Shown here one piece after another: positions 56,501-64,000 of a stretch of 64,000 nucleotides of DNA. The stretch spans positions 31,129,001 to 31,193,000 of the forward strand of contig OY727095.1 in the NCBI GenBank assembly GCA_963402885.1, written 5' to 3'. Position numbers and translations under genes: made by a program. Each line of letters starts with the position of its first letter. Position 1 is the stretch's first letter. Origin of the DNA: Antedon bifida. Lineage: Eukaryota > Echinodermata > Crinoidea > Comatulida > Antedonidae. The notes under the pieces are model-generated. The model did not search any database and was not told the origin of the DNA. It saw only the letters and a list, made by a program, of their open reading frames with translations.

Positions 56501-58959
56501 ATAATTACTGACGCAGAGGTGCGTCAAAAAACCTAGATGGTACGTCACATCAATGAACAAGGTGTGTCAATGTCCATCACTTTACCACCCACCATATCAT
56601 AAACAACATGGTCACAGTGCGTCAAAATGGGTGCGTCATGGTCACCTAAAGGTAAGTCACCTTTTTGACGCACCCGTGCGTCATGGTATTCAAAAGTATG
56701 ACGCACATCGGACAAATGACGCACCTCTCCCGGGGGTCGTATAGTGGGTCATACAATTGACAAGTGCATAACCATAAGCGCATTCATTCACTAGCCTTCT
56801 TAAAGGTGGCAATCCCATTCACAAGACAAACATAATACACAAGATGCTCTACATAAACAAAGTCTTATTACAAGTCTTTAGGAGTGGAGTTGTAATTTGT
56901 CATTAGAAAAAATCCTGACATATGACAGGACTTGGACCCAGGAACCTTGAATTCTTGGTAGCCAAGCATCATAGCCACCAACAACTCCCATCATTTTTCA
57001 TTCATTTATACTTTCATTCCTTCTGTCATTCATTCATTCATTCATTTTTCAGATACATTCAAGGTGGATTAAATCCTATAAAAGACAGAATTCCAGTCGG
57101 AAATGTTTCCATCTCTTCGTTCCTTCCAGATGGAAATTATGAAATCCGGTACTTGGTAAACCATGAGTACATGAGTGTTATTAGCACTAGTAAGTGAAAA
57201 CGACACATAACATTATTGATCTTGATGTAATTATGATTTCTTTTAATTAATCATACACTTAGTATTTCACTACCATTCATTCATTCTTCAGTGGAAAATT
57301 ACTTGCTCAGAGATATACAAAAACAGATAAATGAAAAACTAACAAAAACAATTACACAGTGTCACATCACCCTCGTACAGTATACTGACAGGCATTCAGT
57401 GCACGAATGGCAGCTGGATAAAAGCTGTTACCTATTTGTATGAGAGATGATGGACCGGTAACATCTACCTACATAACACCTTAAATACATTATTATACAT
57501 GGGATGAGTAGAATCAATCAAGCAATATAGAATATTTCTTAATTAATTGATTTTCAATTTTTTATTTAAGTATAAGAATATTTTATTATTTTAACAGATG
57601 TGTCATTCTACAACATGTCAAAAGCCAAGCCATGGATGCAGGTTTATCAAGGTCTATTTTATGGCCTAGGTAGTAAGAACAAAAATATTGACAAATGTGT
57701 TAAGGATGGTGAGAAAACTGTAGACAAATTCAAAGCTTGTTTTGAGGCATTTGAAGATAGAGAGGTAATAGTGGTCATTACTTATACACTGTATATATTA
57801 TTATGTACTAAACTGATGCAGGCAAAAGCCCACACTGGGGGTTTAGTCTACTGACGTACATATTTACAATGATCCTGACCTGGCCCACACTTTTTATCCT
57901 TGGTACAAACTCTGAGAACAATTTCACGAGTGTAGCATACCAATATGCTACACATGGTATGACCAAAAATGCAATACAAAACTATGTTTCCTATTCCAAA
58001 TCCAGATTGATCAAAATTTGTTAAATGAAAATGTTCCCAGCAAACCCATGCCATCATCTAGTCTATTATGTGACTAGCTTACCTGGATGAACCAACATAG
58101 GCCTTTTCCCTTTCAAGGGGAGAACATAACCGAAAAGTAAAATTTGTATATAAAACATCTCATAATTACTTGGCAAAATAGAATTTTACTTGCTTTGTTT
58201 TTTTATTTGTTAGCACGATAGCGCCTACAATTCATTTTTTTGGTGTAAATAGGTATATACCTACAGAACATGCCTATTGAAATTTTGATTCATTATTAAC
58301 TTCACAAATAAAAAAAATGAAAAATTTGTATGGGCCGAAAATATCAACATGCAATGTTACTTTACTCAGTTTCTGAATGCTTTCATTTTGTTTTTGGAAA
58401 ATTGTATTATAAATTAAATGTTCTTTATCTAGACAGTGTCTGTAATTCATTGTGAATAAGAAAATACTTTGACATAATGATGATGATGGCTAGCTTCCTG
58501 CCATTTGCAGGTGGTTCAAATTGCTATCAAAAATGAACATTGTTACAATTTCAATCATCAGTCATTTCTTTTGTATATTACTAGGAATTCAAACAATGCA
58601 AGATTTATTAGATTATTATTAATGATTGTAAATGTTCTCTAACGTAGGTGTTCAAAGGACTTCAATTATTAGGCGACGCATTGGGTGACGTAAAGGAAAC
58701 ACTGACAGTGTGCGAGGAGACGGACATCGCAAAAGCTCTTGAGAAATTTATAAATGACCTTATCAAATGTACGGAACAGAACTGTGAAAACTTCATCATC
58801 GACGGATTAGAATTTCTCGTGATCTTATATGAAGATATTTATGAGATTTTTGGCGATATTCATGCGGCGAGTAATAATTTCAACTTGATTGATGGATATG
58901 ATCAAGGAGGGGTGTGCGTTGGCCGCCTTGTTAAAGCATGTATCTCTCTTCCCAATTAA
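53519..58959 (+). CDS. Secreted PLL-like beta-propeller protein with SKICH/FN3-like and Cys-containing helical domains, 7 exons
   Basis: Predicted secreted, lectin-like protein of 634 residues. Exons 53519-54197, 54555-54840, 55685-55841, 56171-56337, 57053-57189, 57598-57764 and 58648-58959 have GT/AG junctions and matching phases (1,905 nt). MPGLHHLVIVVSILHAVNS is a good signal peptide. Residues about 25-372 carry repeated blade motifs of the PLL/DUF346 propeller kind, such as RVFVQASDGQVYSI followed by FGEWSQIG, and GYLHRTWQKKEDEWASW. Residues about 376-475 look like a SKICH or FN3-like beta-sandwich (KDWIGVYPVGS, DGNYEIRYLVNHEY). Residues about 500-634 are helical with seven cysteines and end NNFNLIDGYDQGGVCVG; I do not recognise this domain. 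No transmembrane segment is seen, so it is probably exported. TTTTTGTCTAG just before the ATG looks like an acceptor, implying an upstream 5' UTR exon. Sugar binding is inferred from the fold only. Confidence 0.88.
54883..55414. mobile_element. Family B inverted-repeat element, about 530 bp
   Basis: Starts TTAAAGATGTATTGTCCC and ends GGGACAATACATCTTTAA. The longest family B copy, in intron 2 of the propeller gene. It includes about 150 bp of less AT-rich sequence absent from the 31181 copy. Confidence 0.75.
55946..56126 (+). mobile_element. MITE family A copy 21
   Basis: Complete ends with three AAATATGGTAGTGATATG modules. Intron 3 of the propeller gene, about 45 bp before exon 4. Confidence 0.86.
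56431..56768. mobile_element. 338-bp palindromic MITE with long inverted ends
   Basis: Starts TGCACTTGTCAATTGTATGA; the right end is its complement over about 50 bp, through CGACCCCCGGGAGAGGTGCG. The interior repeats a GTGCGTCA word many times. In intron 4 of the propeller gene. The open frame inside is an artefact. Confidence 0.88.
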
Positions 58960-59423
58960 TTTAGCATGCAGTAGGATTTGCTATATAATAGTTATTTTGC
59001 ATATTAAAATGTAATAATTGAAACACAATGTTATATTATTACTGTTATTTTTGGAAATATTTCTTGCATATAATATGCCAAACAATGCAAATGTTTTGTC
59101 AATGCAACTAAGTTGAATTTGTTAAATGTGGTTATTACTGTTTTTTTGTAGTATAATATTAATTAAATTGGACATTATCAACTTATTTTGTGAATTTATA
59201 TTTCATTTCGCAAAAATGAGTAGTGAGGTATATACAGTAGTTTCATGTTTCTGAACACACATAGCATTATTATAGCTTTGACCTAAAGTGTGTCCTCACA
59301 GGATTACTTTAATTAAAATGTCTAACCATGCATTACAACTTTACACTAATCATCTACATATAAAAATGAAACAAAAAATCAAATAAAAAAAACGAAATGA
59401 TTCATTGCAAGCAGGTTATTTCC

Positions 59424-59561
59424 TAAAGCCCTGTCTACACTATCAAACTTATGTGATCAAAAATGTGATGTGCCCATATATGGATATGATGATGTCATAT
59501 TGAGCATATCAGTACCATATTTGGGCACATTTCATTATATTTGGTAGTGTTTAGAGCTTTA
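59424..59561 (-). mobile_element. MITE family A copy 22
   Basis: Left end AAAGCCCTGTCTACACTATC; decayed right end. Downstream of the propeller gene. Confidence 0.78.
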
Positions 59562-61373
59562 TCACTAGGTACCTAAAAGACGAGACATACGTGACACATT
59601 GACCTATAATATTGATTTTGTCTCTTGCATATAATTGGATTTTGGATCATATTCTGAACTGCTTTAGTTTTTAAAGGATATGCAATATCCAAAATATCTA
59701 TGTTTCGTTTCAATTCATTTCGGCTTGCATTATAAAACAGGACAAGCTGAAATTTGAATCATCTTAAAATATACAACATGGAATCTCTTAGAATTATTGA
59801 TTTGTTGTGTAAATCCCCTACTTTGCTATTACAGTTGAATAGCATGTTACATGATTATTGAATATTATGATAAATAATTTATTGAATAAGTAATTTAAAT
59901 TTCAGGTACAGTGATTTTAATAATGTGCACGGTACTAATGAATATTTAAAATTAATTCAGCTTGATAGAGCAATGAGACCATCACCCTACGGGCTTAGAT
60001 GTAATCTGTTTTGTGTAGGGATGATGAATTCATATTCTTTATATGAAAACTATATCACCAATGCAACTATAGTATACTGTAGTATATCAGCAAGTTGTTA
60101 ATGAGTATGTATACCTGTGCAAACCAATAGGCTGTAAATATGTGGCATGAAAGTGGCATGTTGTAATCGTTCCAAATAATAATGATCTCGCATGATTATT
60201 TGATCTATATAGAGTATATCTATATTCTTGTATGTTAAACCAATCTGAAAAACTCCCACAACACCAATTAGATTAAGGTTAGGCAAGCGACTATGCAGCA
60301 TAGATATCTAAATTCATGTGTTCACTTTTACATCTGTGTTTTAAAAGACAAATATTGCTGAATTTGCCTGTTCTCTATTCATTTTTTAAACATACATTCT
60401 TTTAAATTCATGATAATAGTTCTGCTCTGCTAAATAAACCTGAATCTAGTAGGCTGCCATGTTACACCCATTCAAATTTGTACTGTACCTATCTCTAATG
60501 TTGGTCATTTAGTGCAGTGTGTCTGCTGAGAAAGCTAAAGTTTATTCTTCAAGTGCAAAATTCCATGGTTTTTCTATTCAAATTTTGAGAATGTGGAATG
60601 TGTTCCAGGTTCTAAAGTTAAGGTGGTTACATGAGCAGTATCACAACTAACAACGTTAAACATCCTGCAGTATCGTGTCTTCTAACAGCAACCTTCATCC
60701 CATGTGGGATACTGTAGTGTAATGAGAGATTATTTTAATGGAGGGTTAAGTTAGTTCATTTTATGATGGTATGGGCACCATGTTGCTATACAAGAATATG
60801 CAGAGCAGGCTTAGTATATTTACATAAAAGATTCATAAACTGATAATGGTAAAATAGTCATAAGTAATTTACAGCTAAAAGTTCATTAAAATTTATCCAT
60901 GAAGATCATTCATAACGTAATTGTGAATAATTTATGTATGTAAATTAACGCGAGGGATGATTATAATTATCTTATCAATTCCAAGGCCCAATTTAGGGAT
61001 GGTTTTTGTTAGGGATACTAATTATAATTGATTACTATGTTTGTATTCAGCAGGAACCCAAGACATAGTTTCGCCTTTTTATAATATATTCTACAAAGAA
61101 TTGTAGCGTTGCATTGTGAACTCCATTTTGGATATATCTGCTTGATAGATTGACTACCTTGAGGGTATATATATTGACGATAACCCAAAACAGCAACAGC
61201 TAACAGCAAATGGGCTTTCAGACACCATTGGGTGTTGAGTAGGCTGGATAAGGTAGAATGTACTTAGAATAATGGATTTTTTAATGTCGATATCTGTAAT
61301 AGAACATTCATACTACACTCTGGTAATTACTATATGATTCCAATTAAAATTTCCTTTCTACAGTAAACCCATA

Positions 61374-61535
61374 TTAAGCTCTGTCTACACTATGAAACCA
61401 TACCTCCATGATCAAACTTTGTGACAAAAAAATGTGATGTGTCCATATTTGGACACGATGATCTCATATCACTACCATATTTGGGCACATTACACTTTTT
61501 TGAGAAACTAGTTCGATAGTGTAAACAGAGCTTTA
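61374..61535 (-). mobile_element. MITE family A copy 23
   Basis: TTAAGCTCTGTCTACACTAT at the left, GATAGTGTAAACAGAGC at the right. An extra 20 bp lies after the left end. Intergenic. Confidence 0.83.
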
Positions 61536-63842
61536 AAATGTCGAGTCGGGTTGAGGTATTTAGCATACTGCAATATAAAGTATTTAAAAAACAACAAATT
61601 TCTAATTTTGATAGTTTTTCTTTTAATTATTTCTACATACAGTATACATACAATACACATTTATATTGGATTTAAATAAATTAAATATTCACAGTGTCTG
61701 ACAATTGCACAATGCATTTCAAGGCGATCTCCCAAAATGTACAATACCTGTATGAGAAAATGTAGTATTAACTAGAAACATGTGAAAAAGTGATGTTATT
61801 GCATGGTGATGCATGCATACAAATGAGAGTTAATATGACTGTGTGTGAGAAGAAGCTGTATAAGGCTCAATCCCTGAATGAAAAGAAGTTGTGATATCTG
61901 TTTAATAGTTGTATGAGAAAAAGTGTGTATGTTGTTTAATAAAAACATTTAGAAATATTTTTTCATTAATTGAATATAAATAATAAGTGAAATAGTTTTT
62001 AAATAACAAATTAATTTCAGTAAATTTTGAAACAAATATATAATAATTTACTGCAAAATTAACTATTTTTATAGAATATAAATAATGTTTACACATCTTC
62101 TTCATTTTAAGAGTGATCATACTACTCTTCGCCCAGTGGGGTTTTATGAAAATTTAGGTAATTATAAAACATTACTAAGTACATCCTAACATTATATTTC
62201 ATGTTATTTTAATATTTAATTTTAAGTTTTATACATTTTTAAATCAAAATTAGTTAAATTAAGTCAAAATACTGATTAGGTTTATTCCGAAACTAAAGAG
62301 CGCCCTCTGTCATAAGTGATGTTTTGTGGCGTTGAAGCTAACGATTGACGTGTTTAGAATGAAAAGTTTAACAATATTTTAAATAATTTTAACTTTTTTC
62401 TGGAAATAAAAATATATATTTAAGTAAAATTTTCCACTAGAACATGTTAATAACATGTACTTGATACCATTTTATATTATAAAGCTGTAGCAGGCTTTAC
62501 ATCGGGCGAAGATTAGCATGACTGCATTTTAAATTGTTACCATCCAGAAGACCATATGATACAGGATGTGAAACAAACCAATACTTTCTACACTTACTCT
62601 TGTAAGGTAACTCTTGTAAGGATGCTGTATTTGCCTTGAGATAAATCATGTGACATGGCTAGGATTTGAACCAAGAACCATGGAAATGTAAACCACAGTG
62701 TCAGTAACACCAAGATCAAGTACATACTACAACTCAAGCAATGAAAAATAATATTAACTCATAAATACTGCGAAAAAGATTACACAAATAATAAATACAA
62801 ATTGACAATAATAAATTGAATTGAAATTAACAAAGACAAAACAACTTGACATAAATAGATTATAAATATGAAATTACAGTATATTAATAAAGAAAAACCA
62901 AAATCTTTATAGAAATGTTATGAAAATCAGTCAAAATTTGGTCCTATAATTTGTATGTTATAACTGTGATATTTGACTGATGTACATTTTAGCAGCTTAG
63001 TATCATCCAAGTCTGCCTCTTGTTGTATTGGCGCCATTACTTTTTTTTTTTATTGAACCTACAGTTTGGAAGATCAAACCTTCTAAAAACAGACAGATCA
63101 ATCATATTATAACAAGACATTATACTATTTTAGATGCTGTTATCTATCAATACCTCTAATTATAACAATGTATTCATACTTATTTTGAAATTTGTACAAT
63201 CATATTAACTATTGACATAGAATCATTTCTATATTTAACTCCTTAGAGCACCTCAACAGAAAAGTAACAAAATATAGAAAACAAACAAAAGATAGGAAAC
63301 CTATTGTACTATTGGTGGGATACAACAAATATTCAAAATATTAAATATATGATAACAAATAGTGATAATAATATTAATAATGAAAAATACATACATCCCT
63401 AACCTCTAAAATGTGGTTAAGAACAAAACAATGGGGGAACGTTTGGGCAAGGTTGTCAGGGAGGAAAATCAGGAGGGGGGTGAATAATAAATGATTTGAT
63501 TATGATGATGATTATAATGATTGATTATTTAGATATACTGTAAGTATGATCAATGGTGGTCATAAGTTATGAAATCATTGTCAAAATAGATTGAGCTTTG
63601 TAACAATTTCATATGTGTGGAATAGCTGGTTCTGTTGTGTACGATATTAATGATAATAAATGATGAAAATATGATGATAATTAATGATGAAAATAATCAT
63701 GATGATATTGATGATGATGAATAATGATAATTTAAACAATGAAACAATTCAAATTGGGATTAATTAATGATAAACCTGGGTAATCAAACATAATCATCAA
63801 ATAACCAAAGAGATTTTAGCAGATATTACATTTTTCAGGTGA

Positions 63843-63848
63843 TTTATT
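63843..63848 (-). other. Candidate poly(A) signal for the right-edge gene
   Basis: TTTATT on the plus strand is AATAAA on the minus strand, 45 nt downstream of the stop at 63893. Confidence 0.45.
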
Positions 63849-63892
63849 TCGTGAGTAGCACATTATATTTTGCCCTTGACAACCTCGTCACC

Positions 63893-63984
63893 TTACTTCT
63901 TCTCTTCTGCCTCGTCTCCACCAAATGAAAAGCCGAATCGAGATGCTATTGGATTAACGTAACTCAGAATCTGGCCCATGATGC
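63893..63984 (-). CDS. Last coding exon of an unidentified minus-strand gene (partial)
   Basis: Reading leftward from the window edge, a pyrimidine-rich acceptor (TTCTCTTCCAG) opens 92 nt of open frame. It ends in GGDEAEEKK and a TAA stop at 63895-63893. The visible product is about 30 residues: a hydrophobic/aromatic stretch (GQILSYVNPIASRFGFSF), then an acidic-basic tail. An AATAAA follows 45 nt after the stop. I do not recognise the protein; the rest lies beyond 64000. Acceptor, stop and poly(A) signal together make a real terminal exon likely. Confidence 0.5.
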
Positions 63985-64000
63985 CTGGAAGAGAATGATG

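Larger units (their letters stand above)
58960..63842. other. Non-coding region between the propeller gene and the right-edge gene
   Basis: Contains the propeller gene 3' UTR (poly(A) site not settled; ATTAAA near 59002), two family A MITEs and AT-rich sequence. GATGATAAT-type low-complexity DNA lies around 63480-63730. No supported gene. Confidence 0.5.

Noticed and set aside
63480..63730. CRISPR-like or regulatory repeat array
   Set aside because: Only low-complexity GATGATAAT-type sequence with no regular unit or spacers.

Overview
The window is AT-rich, intron-rich animal DNA. It most likely comes from a non-vertebrate deuterostome, perhaps an echinoderm. This rests on an NK7-type homeobox gene (a class thought to be missing from vertebrates), large introns, dense small palindromic transposons, and the frequent word TAGGCCTA. 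No species can be named from the sequence alone. There are no rRNA genes, no intact tRNA genes, and no CRISPR or prokaryotic features.

Layout, left to right. (1) 1-2723: non-coding, with a palindromic element that carries a 60-bp tandem repeat. (2) 2724-19200, plus strand: a three-exon NK7-like homeobox gene with a 12.5-kb first intron. Its second intron splits the homeodomain between positions 44 and 45. (3) 19201-25193: intergenic, full of small inverted-repeat elements. (4) 25194-51494, minus strand: a complete 34-exon PDCD11/RRP5 gene for a ribosome-biogenesis S1/HAT-repeat protein. All splice phases agree and the conceptual product is 1,803 residues. (5) 35994-38453, plus strand: a single-coding-exon LRR-Ig transmembrane protein of 819 residues, nested antisense in the 5.7-kb intron 17 of PDCD11. 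(6) 53519-58959, plus strand: a seven-exon gene for a predicted secreted protein of 634 residues. It joins a PLL-like beta-propeller, a SKICH/FN3-like beta-sandwich and a cysteine-containing helical C-terminus. It lies about 2 kb from PDCD11 in divergent orientation. (7) 58960-64000: non-coding, ending in the last coding exon of an unidentified minus-strand gene.

The genes are not obviously linked in function: a developmental transcription factor, a housekeeping ribosome factor, a cell-surface receptor-like protein and a secreted lectin-like protein. The most distinctive non-genic content is one family of roughly 120-215 bp palindromic MITEs with at least 23 copies, all in introns or intergenic DNA. 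Several other inverted-repeat families are present, together with a tRNA-derived SINE family whose five PDCD11-intron copies all lie antisense to that gene. Intronic minisatellites are also present, one directly before homeobox exon 3 and one a long homopyrimidine tract.

Exon boundaries were set by hand from GT/AG signals, reading-frame continuity and family recognition. No alignment or transcript data were used.
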